64,000 nt of DNA from Epiperipatus broadwayi (lineage: Eukaryota > Onychophora > Udeonychophora > Euonychophora > Peripatidae). Under the pieces are notes generated by a model. That model worked only from the letters and a program-made list of their open reading frames with translations. It searched no databases and was not told the origin of the DNA. Every line of letters starts with the position of its first letter. The stretch's first letter is position 1. The position numbers were made by a program, and so were the translations under genes. Shown piece by piece: positions 46,467 through 57,300 of the stretch. The DNA is taken from contig JAQFVV010000447.1 in assembly GCA_028023455.1 (NCBI GenBank), positions 186,001 to 250,000 on the forward strand, given 5' to 3'.

Positions 46467-47469
46467 CTACCAGCTATCTTTGTTGCAGTTTTTAAAAGTG
46501 TTATCAGTTATTTTCCTATTAATTTCATTCAAATCTGAATCATGTTCAAAATCTACTAATACTTGAAACCGATTTCTAAGTTCTAATTTAAATTCATTAG
46601 AATGTTTCTGAAGATTAGGAATATCAACTGTAAATATTGTTTTTCTTAATAATTTTTGTCTCTCTAGTTTTGCATTAACATGTATCTTACATCTTACTAA
46701 TCGATGAACACTTCCTGCGTTAAATTTATTAAGAACATTACAATCTTGAAATATGTATTTTCTGTTAGTCAAAATATAATCCAATTCTGCTGTACCTTCA
46801 TTTGGATGCTTCCATGTCCATTTCCTTTTAACATTTTTCTCAAAAAAAGAATTCATAATATAAAGTTTTTCTTTTTCTGCAAACTCCACAAGTCTATTTC
46901 CTCTCTCATTCCTATTACCATAACCAAAATTACCTACAGCATTTTCATCTTTCATTTGTTTACCAATTCTAGCATTAAAGTCTCCCATAACAATTTTAAA
47001 ATGTTGTTTATTCTGATCAAAAGTCTTTTGTACATCCATATAAAAATCTTCTATAACTTCATCACTATGAGAACTTGTTGGGGCATAAACCTGAATTATC
47101 TGCATTTGGTATCTGCTATTAAGTTGTAAAACTAATCTTGCCACTCTATCTGATACACCATCAATCTCCACAATGTTGCTTCCATTTTTTATTTATAATG
47201 AATCCTACTCTGCTTGTATTTCCAATATTTGTGCCTTTATAGTAGAGTATATGTCCACTTTTTAAATCAATTGTTTCTTCACCTTTTCTTCTAACTTCAC
47301 AAATTCCAATAATGTCCCATTTAATATAAGACAGTTTTTCTTCTAACTCTTGCAATCTTCCTTCACTTGAAAGTGATCTGCAGTTGTAAGTACCTAAATA
47401 AAAAGTCATCATCAAATGGCAGTCTGAGTCTGCAATCAGGGGATTCTTAGCACCCTCTGCATTCGCCAC
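46467..47469 (-). pseudogene. RTE APE-type endonuclease domain (frameshifted)
   Basis: The domain nicks target DNA for target-primed reverse transcription. It starts MANAEGAKNP, then YNCRSLSSEG (the catalytic Asn), WDIIGICEVRRKGEE (catalytic Glu), a one-base frameshift near 47175, VYAPTSSH, MGDFNARIG (near 46985), RNERGNRLVEFA, LDYILTNR and SVHRLVRCKI. Family members usually have SDHRLV in the last motif, so this copy has lost the catalytic Asp. A second frameshift near 46490 separates it from the RT linker. It cannot make active enzyme. Confidence 0.8.
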
Positions 47470-47570
47470 TAACTGCTGCCTTGGTTGGTGACTTTACAGC
47501 CTCCTGGGAATAAGGGCCATGATTTATTTTTGTCTGTCATGATTGTATATATTGGAAAAAATATTCTTAA

Positions 47571-47869
47571 ACTCGGAGGTAAAAAGCAAATAAACTCACC
47601 ACGCTGGCTAATGCGTGTTGGTGAGCAGCCCATCCATGTTCATATACTATATGAATAATCACATAGTAATAACAGCTGCAACGATAAGAACGTATGGAGT
47701 GGACATTAGGAATTTGCCCTGCTCGGTTCCTTTAAGGCCTCCAAGAGGAATCAAAGGGCCTACTTTCAGTTAATAGCAAACTCTTTTCTGCAGCCCAAAC
47801 TATTTACACATTTATATATTAAGAACTATATATTATACATAATAATAAAAAAAGAAATCAAATCACTGT
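47571..47869. other. RTE 5' flank, unassigned
   Basis: GC-richer than average near 47590-47760. It could be RTE 5' UTR or an adjacent repeat. No coding motif. Confidence 0.35.
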
Positions 47870-48310
47870 AGGGTTGTAGAATGAGGCCAAACTCCAGGTA
47901 GCTGCAAAATGTCTGTTGCCATATGAATTTCATTTTTAATATTAATTTATTTATTTCGAAAGAGATTTTTACAATTGTTAAATGTAGAGTAAATAGCAGG
48001 TAGCATCTTAAGATATGGTGGAAATAAGTCTTATGTCTTCTATTAATAGGGGCTCATGAAAATCGGTGTATGCAAATGAATCATGTCAGTGGTAAGAGTA
48101 GAGTATATTTGGAGAGAAGCAGTCTAATACAAAATGTTCAATGGATTTAAATGTAGAGGATTAGGTAGCATCTTATATGTTGGAAAAAGTATTGGGTCTG
48201 CTATCAATGAGGGCTCATGAGAGTCTGTGTATGTGAATGGATCTTGCCAATAGTAAGAGGGTAATATATTTGGAGAAAGGGCATTCCATTACAAAGTGTT
48301 TTATAGATTC
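47870..48310 (+). repeat. Imperfect direct repeat, unit about 155-165 bp
   Basis: 47985-48135 and 48155-48305 share 'aggtagcatctta', 'gggctcatga', 'gtgtatg...aatg', 'atatttggaga' and 'ttacaaagtgtt'-type blocks in order. A distant relative may lie at 28620-28870. Class unknown. Confidence 0.6.
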
Positions 48311-48964
48311 TTTATGATGTAAGGTCCACTGTTTCTGTATTTATAGACTGCATTTCATACAAAAGAAAAATATTTAGGATGCTTATTTTATTAAGTTCAG
48401 ATATGTTAGTTTCGGGTACCATGTTTGGAATTATGATATACTTGTTGTTGAATTATAAAAAAAAATGGATGTTATTTGATGTAATTCTCAATATCCAATC
48501 TTGTTAATGAAGAGATTGAGAGAAAGAATTAGAATTGTTTCTTAGTTAATGCAGTTAATTAATATTTTGATGAAAATATTAATGGTGATGATATGTCAGT
48601 TAGATTGACAGAAATATGGTTGTCTACTACTGGGAAGGTGTTGGTTAGTTTAGTGACATAATATACTTTCAATAGATCATATTCATGGCTATCAAGATCA
48701 TAACATTGCATCATTAAATAACATCTTTAAAAAATTGGTTTATTTGTTTTAATGCTAATGGTTCCCTGACTTATCGTGTCTACTTAGTGCAATAAATTAG
48801 GCTTTTGATTTTTTTTTAAATCAGTTCTTTCTTTGCAAACTACTCCAATAATGATAATGATAATAAAATAATGACAGTTATATTCTGATTTTTGTAAATG
48901 AATACTGTATTTTTCAGTTCACCTTAATCTCCCTTGATTTCTTTTCATACATTAATGTTAAAAT
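48311..48964. other. AT-rich DNA, nothing recognised
   Basis: No bounded element or coding region was seen. Confidence 0.4.
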
Positions 48965-50255
48965 GAAGATTTTCACATACTACAGCTATAAATGACATTA
49001 TCCATGTTTATTTTTGTATGATTTTACAATACTAACATACTGACGTTTCAGCCGGGTCACACCAGTCATCAACTGGGTAATGAATAATACAAAACAGCAA
49101 ACAATTGTAGAATTGCTGTGAACATTCATATTAACAAGATTGAAAATTTCACTCATCTTGAAGTTTCAACAATAGAAATGGATACAGAAAATTTTAATAA
49201 TTTAACAAGGGTGGAGTAATAGAAAAAAAAATTAGAAGCTGCAGATTAACGGATTTTAAAAAAAAATTCCAAATGGAAAGTAGTTTATATGTATCATCAT
49301 GTTTGTCAATACAACTGGCCCCTTAAGGATCTCAGTGGCCTCTCTGATCTTACATTAATGAGTAAAATTTATAAAGCTTTGTTCCTAATAGTTTTTGTAC
49401 TTATTTGAATGTATATATATATGATCTTACATTAGTGGAGAGTGTCACATTTGATAGGATTCTAACGTTGAAGAAATCAATATTATGATTTGTCCCCATA
49501 GCATGGAGTGAAAATGGCAAAGGTGATCAAGTGCTTTTTAACTGCATTAGCATATTCAGATAATGTGATGATGACTCATACCTATATAAAAGATACCCTA
49601 TAAACCCCACATAAATTTAATAAAATTCCATGGGCCTCAAGAGGTACTGAGTCCTTAACCATAGGCAAAATGTTACCATTTTTTTCTTCCAAGCCTAAGA
49701 ACTCAATTCCTTTTGAGACCCATGGTGTTTATGAAAATGCCATATGGAGTTTGTGGCACTTCTTATGTGTGTATATACAATTATCACATCAGCACTAAAA
49801 GAGATTGATTTTCTAAAGGAGTTAAACAGGATTTTCACTCCGTGCAATGGATATGAGTCATAATATTGATTTCTCTAACACTAGGGCACTATACAGATGT
49901 GACACTCTCCACTAATGTAAGATCAGAGAAGCTGTTGAGATCTTTCAGAAGCCAGATTGTAAAACAAATGTGATGATGTGTAAACTATAATCTATTTGGA
50001 ATAATTTTTTAAATACTGGAATCTTAATAGCTTCTGGTTTTTTTTTCTATTATTCCTCACCAATCATTATATTTAAAAAAATTGTTTTCAATACTAGTAT
50101 TCAATTGGTAAAATGTTAATAATTTTTAGACATCAATCATTACAATTTTTTATAATATCCATTAAACAGTTGATGGCTAGTATGACCCAGCCAAAACATC
50201 AGTATATTATATAAATCATACACAGATGAACCTGGATAATGTCATTTATATATAT
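48965..50255. mobile_element. Nested fold-back element F9 with PLE-end-like termini, 1.3 kb
   Basis: The outer arms (about 48980-49110 against 50160-50250) are inverted and carry, on the minus and + strand respectively, GTTGATGA...GAAACGTC and GTTGATGG...AAAACATC: a hammerhead-like layout with T for C3, stem II CTGG/CCGG and an ACGT stem III in the left arm. Further nested inverted pairs lie at 49300-49400/49900-50000, 49420-49520/49835-49925 and 49600-49660/49670-49730. The right arm is cut by the LTR at 50256. Confidence 0.6.
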
Positions 50256-52085
50256 TATAACGGTCGGGGACAAAGCGACTCTTACATTTTAATTCTGCCG
50301 CCAGGGCGTCATCAGGCTTATTGAACCTGAAAATTTATATAGTTTGGCAGGTACTTACAGTAAGATCCAGAATTTAAATAAATATGCCTGCAATGCCCCA
50401 TTCACTAACTCATGGAGCAGCAGAGATAATATATATATTATTTTAAAGAAAGATAATAAAAAAAATAAGAATCAGCCACTGTTAGATTAACAATACACAA
50501 AAACATTTATTTTACACATATATAAAATTCAGAATTATGTATTTTAGTATAATGTTTACTTTAGAATTTGATTTAATTTACATCTTAACTTTTTATTTTA
50601 GAAGTTCGCACAGATGGATTAATTAATATTTTATTAAAGTGTCGAATATGGATAGACTACATAGATTGCACTTGAAAAAGAAAATATTCTACATCACTTA
50701 TTTAACCCTAGGCCAAAAGTTTGCAGTCACCCTAATGCCAATTCATCTGATATATCGATGTATTCAGTGCAACATGAATACAACAGCACAATACCGTACT
50801 GTCAGGAATGTACATCCGAACAGCATGATTATGTAGAAGAAATGTCCCTCATCCAGTATAGAAATGCTACGTCTGTCTGGCAAGAACAATAAGAAAAACA
50901 AACTCCATAGGAAGGGATTGTGGTCCTTTTTGCCGACTTACCATCCCATTCCATAGGTTAAAGGGATGATCCAAGGAGCAGGGAATACCATCTGTTTCCA
51001 ATGGTCAATAAGAAATGGGATTATTTTGCCCAAGTGTGGCATATAATGTGATCCTGCACTTAGCAGATCTTCATACTACATTTACTAATTACACCAATAC
51101 ATCCAACCCATTAACCCAATTTAACTGTGAAACAAATAACCTGTTATTAACCCTCCCTTAAACTAACATAACTTTACGAATCTATGCAGCCATCCACACC
51201 CAACTTAAATTTAACATTATTTAAAAGTTTTAGCTTAATAAAAAAAAAAAGTCATAATAAATACTCAAAAAGGGAAAAAAAAACTTAATGGAAATGATTT
51301 AAAAATACATATAATAAAAATAATTATTAATAAATGATTTAGTTTGGTCAGATAGGAATTCATATTTCTATTTAAATACTGGAAAATGTTTTATATCTAA
51401 AGTTCATGAGTTATATAGAGTTCTTAGTTTAAAAGTCCATATTTTATAGTTGCTTATGATTTGGATTCCATGTTGTTTCTAATTCCCAAGATGTTCTGGG
51501 GAGACCGGTATGCTGTTAGCTGTTCTGTTGGTACTCATCCGGAGGTCCTTTGCTCTAGCTGGTATAACTCTTTGCAGGACCCTGGTGTCCACAAAAAGGA
51601 AAACGATACTTCATTTCTTCTTTTGGAAAAAAGGGACTGAAAGTGCATTTTTTCAATCCCTTCTTCTTCAACTCTCCCCGAAACTCTATATTTCCAATCT
51701 TTTCCTTTTTATATCAAAACTCCGGATTAACTGAACATGATGTCATGATGATAGTCTGTTTTCTGGGGGATTTTATTAGTTATTCTGTTCTTATTGTTTT
51801 CATCTCCTATCTGACCTTTAATTATAAATTTTGAGATGCCCAAGGGCTAATTAAAAATAATCATTTCAATTTTTAGCCTTTTACACAATAGAAGTACTTA
51901 AATTTTGTACATTCTTAAAAGAAATCTTATCTTTCAATCTTAAAATTTTTTTCTTTTTTACTTTGATTTACTTTTAAGTATTTTTCTTAAATATTTATTT
52001 TTCCTTACTTTTTCTCTTCCCTTTTCCCCCCACTTTTTTAGATAGTTCTAATAGTTTTCCATCTGTGCGATTTTATATATCAATA
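50256..52085 (-). mobile_element. Second copy of LTR family L1, truncated
   Basis: It begins tataacggtcgg at 50256 and follows the copy at 1233 in blocks through 'catctgtgcga' near 52065, then breaks off where a mariner remnant starts. A minus-strand AATAAA-type signal lies near 50505. It is inserted in the right arm of F9. The + strand ORFs at 50639 and 51510-51834 overlap conserved LTR blocks but show no protein motif. Confidence 0.5.
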
Positions 52086-52094
52086 CCATTTCTG

Positions 52095-52560
52095 GATCAA
52101 CACATGCATTGCATAATGACTTAATTTAGTTATTATCCACACAAATTGTAAGGCACTAGCATATTTGGATAGAGAATTATGACATGAAATGTGAGAGCAT
52201 GCTTCATACGTTTATAGTTGGTCTTCAGGGTTTTCTCTGTCATTTCAAAGTCTCAAAAACCACTTAAAACATTATTGCAACTTATGGCTTTACTGCTCTA
52301 CATAGTTTAAATCATTTCGAATGTTTAATAGCAAATTTGCTTAATTTAATTGTTAGATTGATGTTCCATAGTGTGTTATGATTATGTCATAACTTATTAT
52401 CCAGACATGGTAGTGTCTTAAAATTTTTCTAGTGACTAGGTAAATTATATAGCTACTCAAAACATGTGCATTCAGGGATGGTGCTTGGAAAGAGACCCAG
52501 TTACCTTTTCACTGGGATACAAATATGTCACTATATCTTTTTTCTTATTCAGTTTTGGCA
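52095..52560 (-). pseudogene. Mariner-like transposase remnant
   Basis: The minus strand contains VFKWFLRL, then NDRENPEDQL near 52220-52260, the helix-turn-helix end of a mariner transposase, preceded by a decayed TFEMI-like segment. Flanks match the copies at 42280 and 24000 ('cattatccag' region). Catalytic part absent. Confidence 0.55.
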
Positions 52561-53299
52561 TTTAGGAAGAGCAAGCATCAAATTTCTTTGGCACTGAATG
52601 TATTAATATTACATTAGTAGTTTATGTCTTTTTCGTATGTTCTTTAATTATATTTAATCATTATTACAATTGTTTTCACTGTAATTATCACCAGTAGCAC
52701 TCCCATATATATAAATGGGTATAACCGCACAAACTCTCAACAGAGAAAGAAATACAGAGAATGACAAAAATAAGGAGTTTTGAAATGACTATACGAACCG
52801 ATTTATTTAAGAGGCAAATACTGTTTCTTTGGTCACTTTGTAATCTTACAGTGTTGCTTTTTTTAAACTCTTCTTAAGAAGATTCTTATTTTAAAAATGT
52901 ATTATCAGTGATTATTCCAACATAAAGGGACAGTCTCAAAAACTTAACGGTATTGAAACTCAGGTTCTTCTGAACCATGAACTAGTCTCTCATTTATTTA
53001 TTACCAAGTGATTGGTTTTAAATGTTTTTAATATATTGAAGCACTCTTACAAATGATTGTGGTAATATGGATATAAATACTGCATGGACAGATCATTTTC
53101 ACAACATGAGAATTACCACTTTCACTCTTTTTGTCTACTATTCATAAGATGCTAACTGATTGTTACCACTTCTCCCACATCTTGCAAATTTAAAACATTC
53201 TTTCTAAACAAATTGTGTAATATCAAAATGAGAGACCAAATCCAGGCTGGACTTTGGTCTCATTCCCATTACCTCATTGACTTGGCTAATCTTGGGAGT
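52561..53299. other. AT-rich DNA, nothing recognised
   Basis: No bounded element was seen. Confidence 0.4.
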
Positions 53300-53395
53300 T
53301 TATAAGAAATTTGGGTGCCCAAAGTGCCAGAACTGGAATGAATTTGAAAACCACATGCTCAGCATCTACACTTTACTACTACACTAAACTAAGCA
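53300..53395 (-). repeat. Possible tRNA-derived SINE, third subtype
   Basis: Related to 37985-38110 through 'ccagttctggcactttggg' on the minus strand. Both look like parts of a short dispersed repeat; promoter boxes are weak. Confidence 0.4.
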
Positions 53396-53555
53396 AAATA
53401 TAAATAAACCTGCAGAGATTCCAACCAGGAAATAAATTGACCAGTGGCTTTATTAAATCTTTCAATTCTGCTATTGTCATCATAGATTTGACGATCATTA
53501 ATTATGTGGTTTATAATAATAGTCTAGTTATATAGCATTTGACTAGTTACATAAA

Positions 53556-53735
53556 GAAGAAAATAAACATTCAGGCATGAACTTTTTTCCACATTTACAT
53601 AGATTGGTGGCCAATAAATTCCTTTTATGGAGCAGATGAGTGCACTGACCATAAGTTGCTCTGAATCTGTTGATAAGATGACAATTGCATGCAAAAAGAT
53701 CAAATCCAGTTGTCTTTATTGTTGGATCTGGAAAA
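53556..53735 (-). pseudogene. LINE C-terminal fragment, Jockey/I-like
   Basis: The minus strand reads LINRFRATYGQCTHLLHKRN and LLATNLCKCGKKF, which fits the 'RLRTGHG...LHR.....SPxCxCG' segment after the RT in Jockey/I-type LINEs. It directly abuts the RTE 3' end at 53742. Only about 45 residues are recognisable. Confidence 0.5.
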
Positions 53736-53741
53736 AAGAAA

Positions 53742-54606
53742 CTATCATCATCATTATTCATTAGTAATCCATTCCACGATGAAGATCCCTCCAAGTTCAG
53801 TCCATCTTCTCTGATCTCTAGTCTCTCTTCTACATATCACCCCCTGCACATTTACTTATTTCCTCCATTCATCTCACACATGGTCTCTTTATGGGTCTTT
53901 TACAATATCTTGGAATTCAGTATAAAATTTCAATTGTTCATCTATTATCATCTCTTTTAGTAATATGTCCAGCCCAACTCCACTTCAGTCTTTTTAATTC
54001 TTTCAACAATGCCAGTAACATCTGTTTTCTTACCCATGTATTGCATTTGCGATCTCTTCTTGTTATTCCTGTCATGCATCTCTCCATGCTTCTTTGAATG
54101 GTCTGAATTCTCTGTATTGCTCTTCTTTTAAGTATCCAAGTCTCAAATCTATAAGTAAGAACTGGTAAAACACATTTATTATAAATCTTTCTTTTCAAAC
54201 ACATAGGCATATTTTCTTTTAATATTAAGTTATTTCTATCAAAAGCACTCCAAACAAGCTTAATTCTATTATTGATTTTATCCATCTGTAGTAATAATCT
54301 GACCAAGGTATTTGTAGTTGTCAACTTCTAACTCATCACAATCAATCTTTGCTTTTATCTTTTGAGAAAATCCATTGAACATTACTTTAATCTTTTTAAC
54401 ATTTACCGGTAGTCCTACTTTTTTACTTTCATCTGATAACTCTTTCAACATTTCTTGAAGCTCTGAAGCATTATTTTCAAAAACAGCTACATCATCTACA
54501 AAATCTAAATGACTTAAATAATCTCCATTTACTTTTACTCCTTTAGCTTCCCATTTTAATCCACAAAATACTTCTTGCAGCACTGCTGTAAAACGTTTTG
54601 GAGATA
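53742..54606 (-). pseudogene. RTE-type LINE, 5'-truncated copy
   Basis: It matches the RTE at 44573 from the CATCATCAT 3' end to the RT palm, breaking off sharply at 54606 just before the GVRQGD block. It keeps VLQEVFCGLKWEAKGVKVNG, LDFVDDVAVF (FADD changed to FVDD), YLGQIITTDG, WSAFDRNNLILKENMPMCLK and WAGHITKRDDNR. One frameshift near 54285 separates its two open frames. Similarity to the 44573 copy is high, so both are relatively young. Confidence 0.85.
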
Positions 54607-55554
54607 TACTATAATCTATTAAAAATCTCTAATACTGTATTTAAAATATAACTAAATAGTTTAATCATTTAAAAATAATTTTAAAAGTAAAAAATAAAAT
54701 TTAAGTCTTTCTTTTTTAAAAATTAAAATAAAAATGAATTGTTTTATGGGAATTTAAAAAAAAAAAACAAACAAAAGATCTAAAAAACATTTTAAATGCT
54801 GTGATAAACATTTCGGTTTTAAAAATAACATTGAGTCAAAACTTTTTACTTTAAAAATTCATTTCAGGGTTTTGCATTTTTTAAATGGATCATTTCAAAT
54901 GCTTTAATTCGTTTCTAATTTCTGAAACTCTTTAAAATGATCTATCTAACAAACAACTCTTAACGACTTCTTTTTTTAATGCGTAGTTGTTTTTTTAAAA
55001 AATGTTTTAATTTTTTTTTGTTTGATGTAATACATGTATAGTATAGGTTTATTATTCATTGAAGCATTTAAAGAAACCTATTTTATTAAAACCACTTTAA
55101 ACATTAACACAGAGCTGGAAAACATCTTAAACTTTTTAAAAACTGCATTTTAAATGAAACTTTTAGTTTTCGTTTTTATTTATTTATAATAAATATATCT
55201 ATTTAGTATTTATGTGACAAGTACTTTATTTTTATATTTACGATTATGGGTTTGAACTCGAGTTGGGAAAACGTGTTTTTTTATTCCTAAGGATGATTAG
55301 CGTCTACAAAAAAATCCATGTAATCAGCCATAATCTTCCGATATTAATTGATAAATAAATACCTAGGTATTCTATGGTTAGAATAGCAGATAAAAACATA
55401 CCCAAAACATCATCATCTGGCAATTGATAAGCCTGATGTATAATGCTTTCTTTTTCATTATTCTACAAGCTTTGGAGAGATCTTTACCTTGAAATAGACT
55501 ATTTAAATGCTTTTGTACTTTTAGCATATGTAATTAATGCAATAAACCACTCTC
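54607..55554. other. AT-rich DNA, nothing recognised
   Basis: Rich in TTTAAAA strings; no bounded element or supported gene. Confidence 0.45.
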
Positions 55555-55834
55555 CCTTCATGCTATGGATAATAAATGGTCAAGAATAGAATGGTTTCAT
55601 CTATTCTTTAAGCTGTTAACGTTTTTTCAGAGCCTGAAAGGAAAATGTTTTACTCCATTAATATATATTAATTGAGCGATTTTAATTTATTGTTTGCAAC
55701 TATTAACTTCAGTTTAATTCTTAAAACAAGATCATTAAAAGTAAGATTTATTCTCCATTCGAATATAATTGAGGATTAATTTAGTAATTAGTAATTCCGT
55801 GTTTTCATCTGGATGAAATATTGAAATCAGTATG

Positions 55835-55919
55835 AATTTCACTCTGTCACAAGATCACCATCTCTTCTGGTCTCATGATCTGTTTGGAGAGAGTTTTGCC
55901 TTCTTTAATTTCACTCTGT
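55835..55919 (-). mobile_element. 59 bp mini-F2 element with perfect 13 bp TSD
   Basis: aatttcactctgt at 55835-55847 and 55907-55919 flanks 55848-55906. On the minus strand the insert starts with 'ggcaaaactctctcc' and ends 'ggtgatcttgtg', the two ends of F2 with nearly everything between them deleted. The paralogous position near 57176 lacks it. Confidence 0.85.
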
Positions 55920-56153
55920 ATTTCCATCTATATTGGCAGAGATAAGCTTATTAACATCAAAAACTTAAAGAATAGATAACATTCTACTTTTCTAAACAGA
56001 ATGTAATAACTGAAACAGGCTTAATATATACCATGTGTCTATACATGTAATATAGGGTATATGAGCACAGACTTTCACATGACCCACCACTCTCCACTAT
56101 ATCTAATAACACTGATACACTCAAGCATATATATGCTGAAAAGATAAATAATC

Positions 56154-56197
56154 ACCAATATACGTATTTCATGCTAAACCAGCAATCATCAGTTGGT
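56154..56197 (-). ncRNA. Type I hammerhead ribozyme, F4 left arm
   Basis: Minus strand: stem I ACCAA, CTGATGA (56192-56186), stem II TGCT-GGTTT-AGCA enclosed by a T-T mismatch, GAA, perfect palindromic stem III ATACGTAT (56167-56160), A17, then TTGGT giving five stem I pairs. All invariant core bases are present. The T-T at 10.1/11.1 is atypical. Confidence 0.75.
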
Positions 56198-56830
56198 CCA
56201 GATTATCATCTCCCACACATATATACTATAAGTGCTCAGATATATATTAAGATAGACAATATTCATACTTTAATGGACTGGCTCCAATCTACTACACACT
56301 CCAACTCTTCAACCGTCCATCCAATTGAAAATCTGATGATGGGATGCTCGAAGGCCACCCTGAGGCCAAGATTCTTGTCACACCCATGTTGACCCAAGGT
56401 CAATCTGAACCCCACATGTTCAGGACATAATCCATTAAATACATATGCAAGGATAGAGTGGAGAGTGGTGGGTCATGTGAAAGTCTGTGCTCATATACCC
56501 TATATTACATATATAGACGCATGGTATATATTAAGCCTGTGTTTCAGTTGTTACATTGTAGAGATGTATGCCCATCCTTGCATATGTATTTAATGGATTA
56601 TGTCCTGTACATGTGGGGTTCAGATTGACCTTGTGTCAACATGGGTGTGACAAGAATCTCGGCCTCAGGGTGGCCTTTGGGTATTCCATCATCAGATTTT
56701 CAATTAGATGGACGGTTGAAGAGTTGAAGTGTGTAGTAGATTGGAGCCAGTCCATTAAAGTATGAAGATTGTCTATCTTAATATATATCTGAGCCCTTAT
56801 AGTATATATGTGTGGGAGATGATAATCTGG

Positions 56831-56874
56831 ACCAACTGATGATTGCTGGTTTAGCATGAAATACATATATTGGT
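56831..56874 (+). ncRNA. Type I hammerhead ribozyme, F4 right arm
   Basis: ACCAA (56831-56835), CTGATGA (56836-56842), the same stem II, GAA (56858-56860), stem III ATACATAT, A17 at 56869 and TTGGT (56870-56874). Core complete; stem III differs from the left arm by one base in the centre. Confidence 0.75.
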
Positions 56875-57300
56875 GATTATTTATTTTTTCAGCATATATA
56901 TGCTTGAGTGTATCAGTGTTATTAGATAGAGTGGAGAGTGGTGGGTCATGTGAAAATCTGTGCTCATATACCCTATATTAAATAGAATGTTATTTATTTG
57001 TAGTCAGAGAGAAAAATGTTTTAAATTATGTTAATTTTACATTAACTTTTGTTTGGTTATTAAACCAAGATAATTAAAAAGTAAAATTCTGTCTTTATTT
57101 TTGAATAATTAAATATTAGTTTAATAATTATTAATGCCATGTTTTCATCTGGCTGAAATATTGAGTTCAGTATGAATTTTTATTAATGTTGGCAGGATAT
57201 GTTTATAAACATCAAAAGCTTAAAGAATAGATAGATCCTTTATCGTTTATTCTTGATCTTTTGATAGCAGAATGTTATTTATTTATAGATTGAAGAGAGA

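Larger units (their letters stand above)
44573..47570 (-). mobile_element. RTE-type LINE, nearly full-length, inactive
   Basis: The most complete non-LTR element here. It encodes an APE endonuclease (residues from about 47469 down to 46467) and a reverse transcriptase (about 46165 to 44585) in one original frame. The 3' end is the ATGATGATG-type tandem (CATCATCATCATCATCAA on the + strand at 44573) characteristic of RTE insertions. The 5' boundary is uncertain, between about 47480 and 47570. Seven further fragments of the same family lie at 5878, 19185, 24556, 37755, 38765, 53742 and 62490, so it was abundant in this genome. Open frames on the + strand between 44556 and 47129 are shadows. Confidence 0.85.
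56009..56981 (+). mobile_element. F4 fold-back element, about 970 bp
   Basis: A large inverted repeat (about 56100-56480 against 56540-56930) with the terminal block 'gggtcatgtga...ctcatataccctatatta' present three times (56045 inverted, 56466, 56944). It starts 'gaaacagg' and ends 'ccctatatta'. The flanks acagaatgtaata and atagaatgttatt resemble a decayed TSD, and the paralog near 57268 shows the empty site. Both arms carry hammerheads with complete cores, facing each other. The 73- to 76-codon ORFs on both strands are the same repeat read in each arm. Confidence 0.75.
55555..57300 (+). repeat. Tandem repeat D (unit about 285 bp) carrying two insertions
   Basis: Unit 1 (about 55628-56000, continuing at 56982) and unit 2 (about 57003-57285) are direct, diverged copies, with a partial third after 57285 and an inverted scrap at 55555-55612. 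Unit 1 is interrupted by a 59 bp mini-F2 element and by the F4 element. Unit 2 has the uninterrupted sequence at both corresponding positions and so serves as an empty site. Confidence 0.65.

Noticed and set aside
46704-47129. 141-codon + strand open frame
   Set aside because: It is antisense to the RTE endonuclease domain.
56171-56866. Paralogous 73- and 76-codon ORFs on opposite strands
   Set aside because: They are the two arms of the F4 fold-back. The reading frame runs through the ribozyme and has no protein motif.
57130-57180. CTGGATGAAAT / CTGGCTGAAAT in repeat D as a hammerhead core
   Set aside because: Does not match CTGANGA, and no stem II separates it from GAAA.
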